Positions 43,126 through 53,760 of a stretch of 64,000 nt of DNA are shown piece by piece. Position 1 is the first letter of the stretch; every line of letters starts with the position of its first letter. Under the pieces are notes generated by a model. That model made no database searches. It saw nothing but the letters and a program-made list of their open reading frames with translations, and had not been told where the DNA came from. The translations under genes were made by a program, and so were the position numbers. This stretch comes from Neoceratodus forsteri (Eukaryota > Chordata > Ceratodontiformes > Ceratodontidae): assembly GCA_016271365.2 (NCBI GenBank), contig CM057451.1:494253501-494317500 (forward strand), given 5' to 3'.

Positions 43126-43190
43126 GAACCAGATAAAGCTGTTGGTGGTATTTTTAGGGAATGGGGGGAAATTTGGCCCGAACACCGGGG

Positions 43191-43207
43191 AAATTCCCCT
43201 ACTCTCC
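43191..43207 (+). repeat. 17-bp sequence at the 5' edge of the first Tx1 element
   Basis: AAATTCCCCTACTCTCC occurs here and again, identically, at 54,671-54,687. It is either the target-site duplication of the first Tx1-clade element or a conserved 5' end shared by both elements. Confidence 0.85.
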
Positions 43208-43237
43208 ACAGGGGGACTTTCCGTCCATCTTTCCAAG

Positions 43238-45471
43238 ATGACCACTTCACTGGGACAGGCACAGAAGGAGGATGTTATTGGGATGGGAGCTCAGGACTCT
43301 GCTTCTGTCCTTTCAACGCAAGAGGCTGTGGATCTCGCTATGGCTGTGGCTGATTTTTCTCAGGATGACTGTATTTTGGAAGCTATGGATGTAATGCCTG
43401 TTCATACAAATTTACCTGACTTCGATTCTGCAGTTGCTGGTGACAGAGTTGCTGCTTCTCGGCAGTCTCCGACTGCAGTAACTCAATGGTGCAAGACTCT
43501 TTTATTGCAGAAACAGGAATGGTTGCAAAAGGAGCAGGAGATTGATTGCGAACTCCTTGCTTTAACAGCTGGTTCTCCCCTAGCAGATGAGTGACTCGAC
43601 CAGATAGAGCAACCTCGACATACGGACTGTAGTAGTTACTCCCGTCGTTTCTCCTACTGTACCTGTTCACCTGGATTTCCGTTTGGCTGGCAGTGACAGC
43701 GTTTGTTGCTGCCATATGCCGACAGTCGACCGGTGCTACAGATGCGGGCCCAGATGCTCTGACACCCAAATCTGGAAAATCGAGACTTGGTATGGGCCGA
43801 CAGGCTATGGATGGTCTCTGTAAACCCAAGCAGGCTGTATTGGATTCAGAGAAGTCTTTTTCTTTTCTTGATCAGAGAAAGAACAGGGATTGGAGTGAGT
43901 TAACTGCTGATTTTTCTCCTGAGACCTCTGTTGCTGCTTAACCGCTGCATGACTCGTCTTGGTCTCCAGCAACGGTCTTAGCAGTGGCTGGCTGGGTTGC
44001 TGATAAGCTGGGACATTGGTCTCCTGACCCCAAGGATCCCTCTTACCAAAGGATGTGTACATTTTCTGCTACTGTGGCCACCAATGCTGAATTACCAGAG
44101 AGCTCCACCAAACCCCAAGGTAATGACTTTCCCATTTCATGTACTGATTCAGTTAATATTGTACCTGTAGATGGTGTTGGTACCACACCTGTGTTATCTA
44201 AAGGTCCTAACATATCTGAGGATTTTCGAATAGGACCTAGTCCCAAGGCCTTGGCAGACCATCAGGAGAGGTCTTATATGGCTCCCTTGTTCAGAATTGC
44301 TGATCTATTTCGCTTTAGTGGAGAACCTGCTCCTAGGAGGACTGTGGTCAGATTGTTATACAAGGGGGGCTTAGAAAATACTCCTAACAGGTTGTTTATT
44401 GCTAGGACTCTCTTAAAAACTTCTATGAAATTTTTCTCTTCAGAAATATTTGCATTGATCTCTTTAGGTAATGGTAATTTTGACATTGGTTTTAAAAATG
44501 TGTCAGATCTTGATAGATTTTGGGACCAGTACCAGTCGCTTAAGTACAACCCACTGTGGATTCCTTTTCAGGCGATTCCTCTTACCAAACCATTAATGAA
44601 GACCATTACTGTTCTGTTTAAAAATGAGGGTGTCAATGTTGAGGACACTCTCTTCTGGTTGCGTCAACGTTGTGAGATTCTGGGGAGACCTTCACCTACC
44701 ATGGATAGTGGGCAGATTTGGGACGGGGGTTGGAAGGTGAAAGTGAAACTACTTTCTATGAATTCAGGCCCGGTGCATCTAACTACTGTGTTTTTTGGGG
44801 GGAGGTATAGAGGGTCTATCTTTTATATAGGACAACCTAGGTCTTGCTTTAAGTGTGGGTCTCGACTACATCTTAGCTCTGCCTGTGAAAGCACTAGATG
44901 TAGTCACTGTTTGGAGTATGGGCACGTGGCTTCGGCTTGCCTTAATTTGTTCAAGTGTAATCTTTGTGAGCACACAGGGCATGCCTATGGTCACTGTCCG
45001 TGGGCTTCTCACAATCATGAGGACTGCTTCTCCCATGAAGGGCTTATCAATCAAGCCCAGCATGCTCTGGCGATGAAGGTGGCTGTTACACTACCTAAGC
45101 TTCCGGAGTCTGAGCAGGTGGTAACCCCTAAAGCCCCACATTCAGCTGACCTCCTTGAGACCGCTGCTATAGTTGTTCAGACTGTAGGTGCTGCTGTTAG
45201 CACTGAGGTACACATGCCCCCCCCAACAGGGGCCCCTTTTAAAGTTGTACAACCAAGAAAACACAACAGACATGGGAAGGCGATGTCTAGGACAAAATCC
45301 ATCCCCAAACCAGTACCTCCTCGGGATGCAGTAAAGATAGGGAATGTGTTAGCCTCATTAAAGGATGATACGGGGGGTGACTCAGAGGAGGATACTGATA
45401 CGTCCTCTATTATTTCCACTACTGACACTGAATGTAAGCCAGACAATTCTATTGCTAAAAGGACTAGATGA
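43238..45471 (+). pseudogene. Tx1-clade ORF1p with zinc knuckles
   Basis: ORF1 of Tx1-clade elements is a nucleic-acid-binding protein with gag-like CCHC knuckles. The ATG at 43,238 opens MTTSLGQAQKEDVIGMGAQ; frameshifts occur near 43,594 and 43,940. A 495-codon open frame (43,984-45,471) then holds the globular part (VVRLLYKGGLENTPNRLFIA, KPLMKTITVLFKNEG, GRYRGSIFYIGQPRSC) and three knuckles in a row: CFKCGSRLHLSSAC, CSHCLEYGHVASAC and CNLCEHTGHAYGHC (near 44,848-44,998). The tail is Ser/Thr/Asp-rich. The first knuckle has Leu-His order altered compared with the second copy (CYHCGSTGHFSSM). The main frame is intact and long for a decaying element. Confidence 0.9.
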
Positions 45472-45539
45472 AGACAAGTGGGAAAACCCCCCTGAGTTTG
45501 TTCTTTTTTGTATTTTGCAGTTTAATTGTTTCTCTCTCA

Positions 45540-48356
45540 CTATCGTGCATTCCCTAACTATTTCTACTTGAAATATTAATGGGATCAAGAGTGAGAAGAA
45601 ACGCATAGTTGTTTTTTTCTGTCCTTACAACCTTACGCTCAGACATAATTTGTTCGCAGGATACCCAGTTGAAGTCATATCTGGAGCTTCAGCATGCTGC
45701 CAATTGTTGGCCATTTGAGCCATTTTTTTGGTCTATTGGGGAGGACCTCTGTGATGGGATAGGTATTCTTTTTTCCAATCCTGCCTTTGAGGTTCCAAAT
45801 TGGTAGATGTTCACCCAGGGAGGGCTCTTTGCTTAGATGTCTCATTCTTTTTGGAAAGGTTTTGGATCATTGCTATCTATGCTTCTCAAACTAAGGCACA
45901 AAGAATAGCTTTATTTAAAGAACTGCAGCCCCTCTTACACACCTCTCGTCTGGTGGTTTGGCTGGGTGACTTTAATTGTGGTCTGACTACCACTGATAAA
46001 GGCCTTCAAACCCAGAATCATTTTTGTGATTCCGTAGCCTTGAAACATATTGTCTCTACTGTTAACTTGACTGATGCATTCCAGGAATTGCATCCTACAG
46101 GGGGATATACCTATTTTAGGGGTGTTCTCAAAACTAGGATAGATTTCATTTTTGTGTCTAAAATCCTTCATGTATTACAGGTTTTTACTAGGCCGATAGA
46201 GTTTTCTGATCACAGGGTTCTTACGGCCTCTGTAACATGGGCTGGGGCCCCAAGATGTAGAAAGAACAGATGGAGATTGAATTAGAAATTGTTGGATGAT
46301 CCTAAAATTAAACAACTGTGGTTACGGGATTGGGCTGCATGGCTTTCAGTCTTCGAATGCTATGGCTCTGTTTTGGACTGGTGGGACGATACAAAAATCG
46401 GGTGGAGACATTTTTTTCAACAATATGCTCATGTTAAAGTACATAAGGAGTATCTAGCATATTTGAAACTTAGGCATCAATTACAACATTCAATCTCACT
46501 TACTGAAACTACAACCCATGATTATAGCCAATTGATTGCAACAGTGAAGAAGTAGATGGATGACTTGCAGTATAATAGGGGTAAATCCTTAGACCAAGAA
46601 TTACGGTTTGGGACCCATATGTCAAAAAAGTCTTTGGACCCTTTTAAGGAAAATAGGGACAGGGTTGACTCTAGGCTTATTACCACACTGACAGCTGCAG
46701 ATGGATGCACTATACGTGACCCACAACAGCTTTTGCAAGTGGTTGAGACTTATATGACTTCTGGGTTGACTGCAGACCCTATTTTAGATGACAGTGCCAT
46801 ACACCGACATTTGACTGACCTACATTTACCTAGCTTGCCTGCTGAAGATAGACTTGTTCTAGAAGCTGACATAGTTCTTGATGAAGTTAATGATGCTGGT
46901 AATAGTTTAGCCTCATAGTCAGCTCCAGGTACTGATGGTATTGGAGCAGGATTTTATAAAACCTTCCTGCATGTTCTTGGTCCAGTATTGGTTGTTTTGT
47001 TGAACTATATTTTACGCTCTGGTAGTTATGCTCCCTCTATGACTGAAGCTGTTTTGATCTTGTTGTATAAAAAGGGTGACAAAACCGACTTGGGAAATTG
47101 GTGCCCCCTCAGTCTTTTGAATTCTGATATAAAAATCTTGAGTAAGATTTTGTTGGCTAGACTTTCTAGGGTCACTTTGCTGCTTCTACATCCTGTACAG
47201 ACTTGTGCTGTTAAAGGTAGGAAGCAGCAGGATAATCTAATTTGGTTAAGGGGAATTTTTTATAACGGGGACTTGGAACACTTACAATGGTTTATTTTTG
47301 GGTTGGACCAGGAGGCCTTTGATCAGGTTGCACACAGATTTTTAGTTTTAGTTTTGAAAGCCTTTGGGATTCCTGATAGGTTTGTGGATTGGGTAGCTTC
47401 AATGTATCAGGGGGCAGTTATTATCCCTAACGTAAATGGCTGGTATGGACGGAAAATTCATATTGGTAAGGGAGTACGTGAGGGATGCCCGCTGAGTCCT
47501 ACCCTTTATGCCTTTATGATAGATGTTTTTATTAGGATGTTACAATCCAATTCTGCTTTGACAGGTATTGCTGTCTCTCCCACCCTGCCATAACAAAAGG
47601 TTCTAGCTTATGCTGATGATTTAGTATTGATTTTAGCCCCTCAGTTTTCAGTCCAGGCCTTGCAGGATACTATTAATGTTTTTTTGAGTATTTCTGGTTC
47701 CAGGATTAATTACAGCAAGAGTAAAGGGGTAGTCATTGGGTCCACTCCTGTGCCACCCTTTGGTGTCATAGCAGGAGTCCCTGTTTCCAGAGAACCTATT
47801 AAGATTCTAGGGGTACAGTTTGGTCCTGGAGACATGGCAGGACGAAACTGGGAAGTAGCCCTCAGTAGGAGGACTCATTTAGTTGGGGAATGGAAGGGAC
47901 AGCAGCTTTCCAAAAAGAAATGGGTTATGTTAAGACCATTCTTACCCCAATATTTCTGTATATTAGCTATATTTTTCCACCACCTTTATGTGTTTGGACT
48001 CAGTTGTTTAGTATTTTTTTTCAAGCTTTCTGGGGGTCTTGGTTGAACCCTTTTAAGAGAGAGAGTTAACCTATCTCCCGATTGCTGAAGGAGGGGTTGC
48101 TATGCTCCACCCAATTGCTTTCTTTTTTAGTATTTTTTTAGTTTATAATTTGAGGTCAGTTCTGAGACCTGGGTATGTTTTATGGAGACCTTTGATAGAA
48201 CAGTGGTTGCACCTATGTATACCTAGTTGGCAAGAGAAGAAGCCTAGATTGTTATCTAGACTTCTGTATTTGCCGTCTTATGTGACAGAGTGTATGAAGC
48301 AAGTTATTAAGTGGGACATTAACCCTTGTCTTTGTGACGTAGACAGCCAGCTCTGA
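45540..48356 (+). pseudogene. Tx1-clade ORF2p: endonuclease and reverse transcriptase, mostly nonsense-broken
   Basis: The endonuclease starts NINGIKSEKKRIVVF (45,573), with frameshifts until about 45,800. From 45,800 to 48,046 a single frame carries WLGDFNCGL, GYTYFRG, RIDFIFVS and FSDHRVL (endonuclease, SDH intact), GTDGIGAGFYK, LILLYKKGDKTDLGNW, LLNSDIKILSKILLARL, LDQEAFDQVAHRFL, VREGCPLSPTLYAFMI and LAYADDLVLI (reverse transcriptase). This frame is interrupted by only four stops (TAG at about 46,283, 46,553 and 46,916; TAA at about 47,591) and no frameshift. Motif A reads LDQEAFDQV, and YADD is intact. Beyond 48,046, a shifted frame gives EGGVAMLHPIAFFF and WRPLIEQW to 48,356. Confidence 0.9.
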
Positions 48357-50290
48357 GTGCTCAAATGCTGTATTAATTTTTGTTATTACATATAAAATAT
48401 GTGAAGGGAAGGTCAGTTCAAGGAAAAGGCTGTCTTACTGGAACTGACACATCAAGACCCCCCCCACCCCAGGGATAAGTTCAAAGGACAGGAGGTATTT
48501 TAAACTACAGAGATCTAGGGTGCAATTACCTTGTCAATTTGCTTTCATCCCAGGAAATAAGATTAGCCATTCATAATGCCCTCAGGGAGATCCTTTGACT
48601 TGCATGGTTGCCAGGAAGATCTTGTGGGGAGGGGTGTTGAGAGAGGCCAGAATGGACATTGAAGAGGTTTGATATCTGAGCCAGGGAGGACCCAGACGGA
48701 TTTGGAATGTCCAAAATACATTTCCTGGGGAACCCTTGAATTACATCAGAAAGACCTGAGGTGTAGACTCCAAGTTCCAGACGGGATTAAAGAGGCCAAT
48801 ACACTTTTGCTTTGAATATAGTGACTTAGATCAAAGAAACTTTTGAGATGTATGTGTAGCAGAGCACAAACCAGTTCTGACTAGTTAACCTGTGGAGAGG
48901 AAATTCAGTGAGGTCATCTCATATGTTTTTTAAAATATTTTATTTGGAGACCCTGAATTGTAAAATATAGAGTCTGATACACCAAGGCGGAGTTAGTGAC
49001 CTCATGAGAAGGCCGGCTCAGAAGTGTGCTTAATTGCTAAAAGAAACTGACAGAGACACACAAGAAAATATTTTTCTGACTGAGAGAAGAGAGAGACCCT
49101 CAAAGCACTGAAAGAAAGTAAGCATTAGATTATACCAGTCTGAAGTTATAAATTGTAGGGACTGTACTTTTTTACCTGGTTGTTTTAAGGCTGTATGTGT
49201 TGGGATATATGTAACCCCCTTGCAAATGGGGGGTTCCTAGAAATGCCAGTCTGGGTTTACCTTAGCACGGTTTGTTCTGTCCTTCTCCCGCAGTCTCTTG
49301 GGCTTCTCCTGACTTGGCCTCTAAGTTTCCTGGCTTCCCAGGTCCTTTTTGCCCTCGTGTGTGCCCCAGCTTGCAGTCAAATGAAAATCCAGCTCCTCGG
49401 GGCTTAAACTGCTAACCGCGGGCTCCCGCTGCAAAAGCGCTGCCTCCAGGGCAGCGGGAGTCGCGTTGACACGCAAAGCGCCTTTGATGTGGAACCACTT
49501 GTTTTGTGGTCACCTCGGGGACTGTATTGTGGGTCCTGGGATCCCTTCCACCTATCTGGGACCCAGTGACCACGGACAGCCTGCTGGGGGGACCGATGTG
49601 ATGGGAATTAAAGGAGTTCTGATCGGGACTCATTTGAGTATGCTTGTTCAGGGCCCCGGTCATCTGAATAATGCATAACAGTGTATCTGGCTGCCTCCAG
49701 GGTAGCTATGTTCAGCTCCAGCTGAAAAGTAAAGAATTAAAATGTTTTACATAATGGAACTGTTGCTGCTTGTTGGGAATATACTGTGCATGTAGGGAAA
49801 AGTGTTTAAAGTTAAAATGAGTACTGTTTCCCCGGCAATTCCAGTATCTGGGACTTTGTGTGTCAGCCTGTCAGCTGCTGCAAGGGGAGATGCACAAGTG
49901 CAGTAGCAACAGGAAAAGTAAAAGAGCCATGTTTTTCATCTGTGCAGCGACTGCAAGTACAGCCTTTAAGCTATAGAACTGTGGGGCATGTGGGGCAAAT
50001 AATTACTTCGTTCTGGCTGCACCAGGACATTATTCAGGACTGTATCTAATCTGCCATAAGGGGCAGTGGGTTAAGCAGCCATTGCCAGCAGTACAGCCAA
50101 TTGGAATTGCAGCAATAGATAGCCAGGACTTGTGGGACATTCACTGCATCTCATGGGTAAGCACCCAAGTGCTTATGGGGGCTTACAGGGACATTATTTT
50201 AGGTGCAAATTCCACAACCCAATTGTGCTTTGAGTGTTCTGATTGACAGGTCCTTCAGCAACTTGGAGACATGTCACCCCATCCCCACTA

Positions 50291-50323
50291 CCAATCAGGA
50301 GTCGAGCTAGGAGCTCTATAAAG
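50291..50323 (+). promoter_or_regulatory. Promoter-like CCAAT and TATA pair
   Basis: CCAATCAG at 50,291-50,298 and TATAAAG at 50,317-50,323, 26 bases apart, in the arrangement of an RNA polymerase II core promoter. The spacing is shorter than is usual for CCAAT to TATA. It lies in an otherwise non-coding block and could be the promoter of an LTR. Confidence 0.35.
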
Positions 50324-50654
50324 AGACAATGTTGCCAGTTTGTCTGGAGATTCAGAGGGAAATTCAGAGATTCAGAGCTGAGAGAGAGAGCAGTAGAACA
50401 GGCTCCAACCTGCTGGGAGACCCCCATTGGGAGGGACTCAGGCTCCAGCCATGCCATCAGGCCTGGGCCACTTAATTCAAGCCCTTTCAATCTTCAGGGG
50501 GCATTTGTTATTTTCTTCAGTTAACAGTTAACTAGTTACAGTAATTGTGCTTTCTGCAACAGCTAGTCTGGAGGTTGCCAGTACTCTCCTCCAGAGGCTA
50601 GCCTTCCCTCGCACGTCGGGGAAAGATGTGGACCGAAGATCAGATGTCCAACAA

Positions 50655-50710
50655 GGGTGAGAGCGCTGACCAGACCAGATGACATCATGCAGTGGTGAGA
50701 GCGCTGACCA
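50655..50710. repeat. Short direct repeat, 17 bp
   Basis: GGTGAGAGCGCTGACCA occurs at about 50,656 and again at about 50,694. A related GTGAGAGAGCTGA follows at 50,725. Confidence 0.75.
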
Positions 50711-51231
50711 AGTACTTCAGCAGTGAGAGAGCTGAAGAAGTTTTCAGGATGCCTTTGATTGCAGATGAGACCCGTGGAGGACCTGAGTGAGTACCTTCAT
50801 ACCCCCCGGTGTGAGGGAGAAGCTAAGCAAGTAATCTTGGGGGCTCCATGTCCCATTAAGAAATGTGTGCTGTTAAGTGTGAAGTATTGAAGTCATCAGT
50901 CTGGGCTACTAACCCCATAAGAGACTGCCTAGTTCAAGTAATGGATGCATCTTGTCTGTGGCTCAAATGGCTAAGTTGTAGGTGCAGCAAGATGCTGAGC
51001 TTAGTGAATCATATAAATGTGTAGCTATGCGTTAGAGTCCTGCCATCGTGGAGCTGTCTGCAAAGACGAGCTTGCCACTTCATGAGACAGGAGGCCCTAG
51101 AGCACATTAATGTCTAAGATACCTTAAAGAGAATGTACCTCTGTTTGACCAGAATTTCGTCTGAGAGCACTTGGGATAAGTGTACAATGTCTAGATGTGC
51201 TGGACAGGAATCCACTTGTGGATAATGTTCT

Positions 51232-51420
51232 TGGTATATAGAATGTACTGGATGTGATTGCCTGAAACTAAAGTATGGGATGCTTGATGAAAGTATCATT
51301 GCCAGCTTACTCTGGATGGATGCCTTTTGGTATATAAAGTACTGGATGTGACCGTATTTGAATTGCATATAGGATGCTTGATAAAAGTATCACCATTACT
51401 GCTTTGGATGGGACTTTCAA
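51232..51420. repeat. Two tandem units of about 97 bp
   Basis: GGTATATAGAATGTACTGGATGTGA (in short: GGTATATA...GTACTGGATGTGA) at 51,232 recurs at 51,329, and GATGCTTGATGAAAGTATCA at 51,280 recurs as GATGCTTGATAAAAGTATCA at 51,373. Confidence 0.8.
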
Positions 51421-51489
51421 ATATTGTGCTGAATGTTCTGGATGTAAGATCCACATAGTTTGTTCTGGACTGTTCAGATGTCTGAGAGG

Positions 51490-51575
51490 GCAGGGCAATC
51501 CCTGATTTGTCTGCAAGTGCAGGGCAACCCCTGCTTTGTCTGCTAAAGTGCAGGGCAATCCCTGCTGTGGTTGTA
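51490..51575. repeat. Three tandem units of about 30 bp
   Basis: GCAGGGCAATCCCTG starts units at about 51,490, 51,519 (CAACCCC variant) and 51,550. Each of the first two is followed by TTTGTCTGC. Each unit contains the small inverted pair CAGGG and CCCTG. Confidence 0.85.
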
Positions 51576-52801
51576 AATAGTAATTTGCTGCTTTACAAAA
51601 ATCTGTTTCCAAGTTGCCCCCACCCCCAAATTAATAGCTGGCCACCTCGACCAGCTGCAACTCCATCAGGCCTGCAACATCTTGGATTGTAGTATCTTTT
51701 TAACCATTATGGCATGAGAATGCGGGGTTTCTGCTGTATCTGGGACTTGTACCAGTGTGGGTATTATTAATAATTATGTTTAACATCTGATATATCAGCA
51801 GCTAGATAGCCAGGGCTCTGGATGTCTTAGGTCGAATGGTAAAAGGTGATTTATGTCTGCCTGTTAATATGTAGCCACCCAGCTAGAGGGCTCACCAGCA
51901 AAATCCAAAATGATCTCTGTACATGTTTAAATATGGTAAGATAACCTCTACTCCTCCTGTTTCTCTTTCCTAGCTCCTTTATTTCCCCCCAAAATAAATA
52001 TCTTATTTGTTGTTTGAAATCCTATGTGAGCATATTATTAGAGAGAGCCTTTAATTCAAAATGTTGAAATGTGGGGAGCTGTGTCTTGGGGCATGTCTGG
52101 GGAAGGTAACTGGTCATCGTGGGTGGTGTAGCAGCTCAGGGGGCTACACCCAGCAACATCTCACCCACGTAAAGCATCCTGAGTGGAGGCACTGCGCAAA
52201 GGTTTTAAAAAAAGGTTATGAGTTAGAGAACCGAAACCCCTTAGCCTATGTCCAGGGTAGTAGGCAGAGGTGTAACACTGGGGGTGGTGCCGCCCAGGGC
52301 TTACATATATATTTGTTCTGAAATTATTGTTCTGTTTTGATATTTTTAAAGTAAAGATATTTTTTTACAAACGAAACTGCTGGAGTGCCTTGACATTTCT
52401 TTTTATTTTAAGTGGAGCTTTTAAAGGTTATAAGTACACTGTGTATGGGCTTATTGTATACCAAACTGGGAAATGGATAGAGTTCTCTAAAGTCCTGCAT
52501 AGTGTTCTAGGGGTTCATTTGGAAGGCCTGGTTGGGTGCTCGTAGGCAAAGATATCTGGCCCCCCGAAGGCAGAATTATCTGAGCCTGATAATTGGGTAC
52601 ACTAACAAGAGATTATCAGTTTGAATCCCTTCAGAGCTTGAGACTAAGGTGACTTGAACCCACAAAACAGACAAGAGGGTTACCTTGTCTGTTCACTGTA
52701 CGCAGATCATATGCTTAGAGGTTGGCACTTTGGAAGTAGAGGGTTGACTGGCTGAGCGAGATTGTGACAGTCATCTACAAACCTTGGATTGGAAGAGAGT
52801 G

Positions 52802-52812
52802 TATAAGTACAT
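52802..52812 (+). repeat. 11-bp duplication, left copy
   Basis: TATAAGTACAT is repeated exactly at 53,977-53,987 and brackets the palindromic hammerhead element, as expected for a target-site duplication. Confidence 0.8.
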
Positions 52813-52929
52813 AGAAAATACAAAATCACACATGCCCCCACAATGCAAAGCATCATGGGCTGCATATGCAAATCACCACAGAATGTTATGCTGGTCCAAC
52901 TTTAAGCAGAATTGCATGGTGCCGGAAGG

Positions 52930-52985
52930 CCTCTCACACAGTTTGCAAAGGGTCCTACCAGGACTCATCAGTATGCCTCGTCTGT
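52930..52985 (-). ncRNA. Truncated hammerhead ribozyme, unit 1
   Basis: The minus strand has GAGGCATACTGATGAGTCC and TGGTAGGAC (core start and stem II, 52,979-52,952) but then jumps to CCTTTGCAAAC. About 30 bases holding GAAA, the cleavage triplet and the 3' strand of stem I are deleted. It cannot be active. Confidence 0.75.
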
Positions 52986-53293
52986 TTAACACCCCAGTGG
53001 AATGGACCAGCTATCCCTAAGGCAGTGTGCCTGGGATATATTGTGGTGAACCCATTAAAATAAAAAAACATTTAAAAGACAAAGAACCTCTGTGCGTAAA
53101 CACTGAGGCAAGGGTTACCCCAAAGGGCATTTGGCTGGGAAGCCAACTTTCAAGAAAATACAAAATTACACATGCCCCCACAATGCAAAGCATCATGGGC
53201 TGCATATGCAAATCACCACAGAATGTTATGCTGATCCAACTTTAAGCAGAATTGCATGGTGCCGAAAGGCCTCTCACACAGTTTGCAAAGGGT

Positions 53294-53360
53294 GCTAACA
53301 GAAGACATAGACATGTGTTTCGTCCTACCAGGACTCATCAGTATGCCTCATCTGGTTAAC
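53294..53360 (-). ncRNA. Hammerhead ribozyme, type I, unit 2
   Basis: Minus-strand RNA: stem I strand GAGGCAUA (53,349-53,342), core CUGAUGA (53,341-53,335), stem II GUCC and GGAC around loop UGGUA, core GAAA (53,321-53,318), then CACAUGUC with the cleavage triplet GUC (53,312-53,310), and the second stem I strand UAUGUCUU (53,309-53,302). Stem I pairs at all eight positions (two G-U) and extends through CAG with CUG. Stem III is only CAC facing AUG with one mismatch, so activity would need a dimer or be weak. All invariant core bases are present. Confidence 0.85.
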
Positions 53361-53364
53361 ACCC

Positions 53365-53417
53365 CAGTGGCATACTGATGAGTCCTGGTAGGACGAAACA
53401 CGTGTCTATGTCTTCTG
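53365..53417 (+). ncRNA. Hammerhead ribozyme, type I, unit 3
   Basis: Plus-strand RNA: GGCAUA (53,369-53,374), core CUGAUGA (53,375-53,381), stem II GUCC/GGAC with loop UGGUA (53,382-53,394), core GAAA (53,395-53,398), stem III CAC facing GUG with no loop, cleavage triplet GUC (53,404-53,406), and UAUGUC (53,407-53,412) closing stem I. CAG (53,365) and CUG (53,415) extend stem I past a small internal loop. Predicted cleavage is after C53,406. The loopless stem III is typical of hammerheads that act as dimers in satellites and retrozymes. Core and stems are complete, so this copy may be active in a multimeric transcript. Confidence 0.88.
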
Positions 53418-53699
53418 TTAGCACCCTTTGCAAACTGTGTGAGAGGCCTTTCGGCACCATGCAATTCTGCTTAAAGTTGGATCAACCTCAACATTCTGTG
53501 TGATCATACAACCCATGATACTTACCAATGAGAACGCATGTGATCTTCTTCTTGAAACTTGGCTTCCAGCCAAACCTGCAGTAACTCCTGCCTCAATCAT
53601 TCACAGAAGGTTCTTTGTCTTTAAATAGTTTTATACAATGAGTTCACCAATATCCCAGCCTTACTAAGTAACATGTCCATTCCACTCAGAAGATGAAAC

Positions 53700-53760
53700 A
53701 GAACATGCACCGATGGAGCCTATTGAGACAGGCTACATGTCTATGTATCTTCTGTTAGCA
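53700..53760 (+). ncRNA. Degenerate hammerhead ribozyme, unit 4
   Basis: At the expected place 335 bp after unit 3 the text reads CACCGATGGAGCC and ACATGTCTATGTATCTTCTG. The core CUGAUGA has become CCGATGG and GAAA is absent, but the cleavage triplet and stem I strand remain. It is inactive. Confidence 0.7.

Larger units (their letters stand above)
48357..52800. mobile_element. Unclassified 4.4-kb block inside Tx1 ORF2
   Basis: The block has no LINE coding motifs. Features seen: ATGTAACCCCCTTGC and GGGGGGTTCCTAGAAATGCCAG near 49,210, similar to the GTGTAACCCCC edge at 25,579; a promoter-like CCAATCAG (50,291) plus TATAAAG (50,317); short tandem repeats (51,232-51,420, 51,490-51,575); and a polyadenylation signal (CAAAATAAATATC near 51,990). 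This would suit a long LTR or a solo LTR on the plus strand, but no matching repeat pair, primer-binding site or gag/pol motif was found. The last part, 52,320-52,800, may include Tx1 ORF2 remnants, though I could not confirm this. Confidence 0.4.

Noticed and set aside
45800..48046. Stop-codon reassignment (TAG/TAA as Gln) to explain the in-frame stops
   Set aside because: Nothing else in the window supports a variant code, and vertebrate nuclear genes use the standard one. Ordinary decay explains it.
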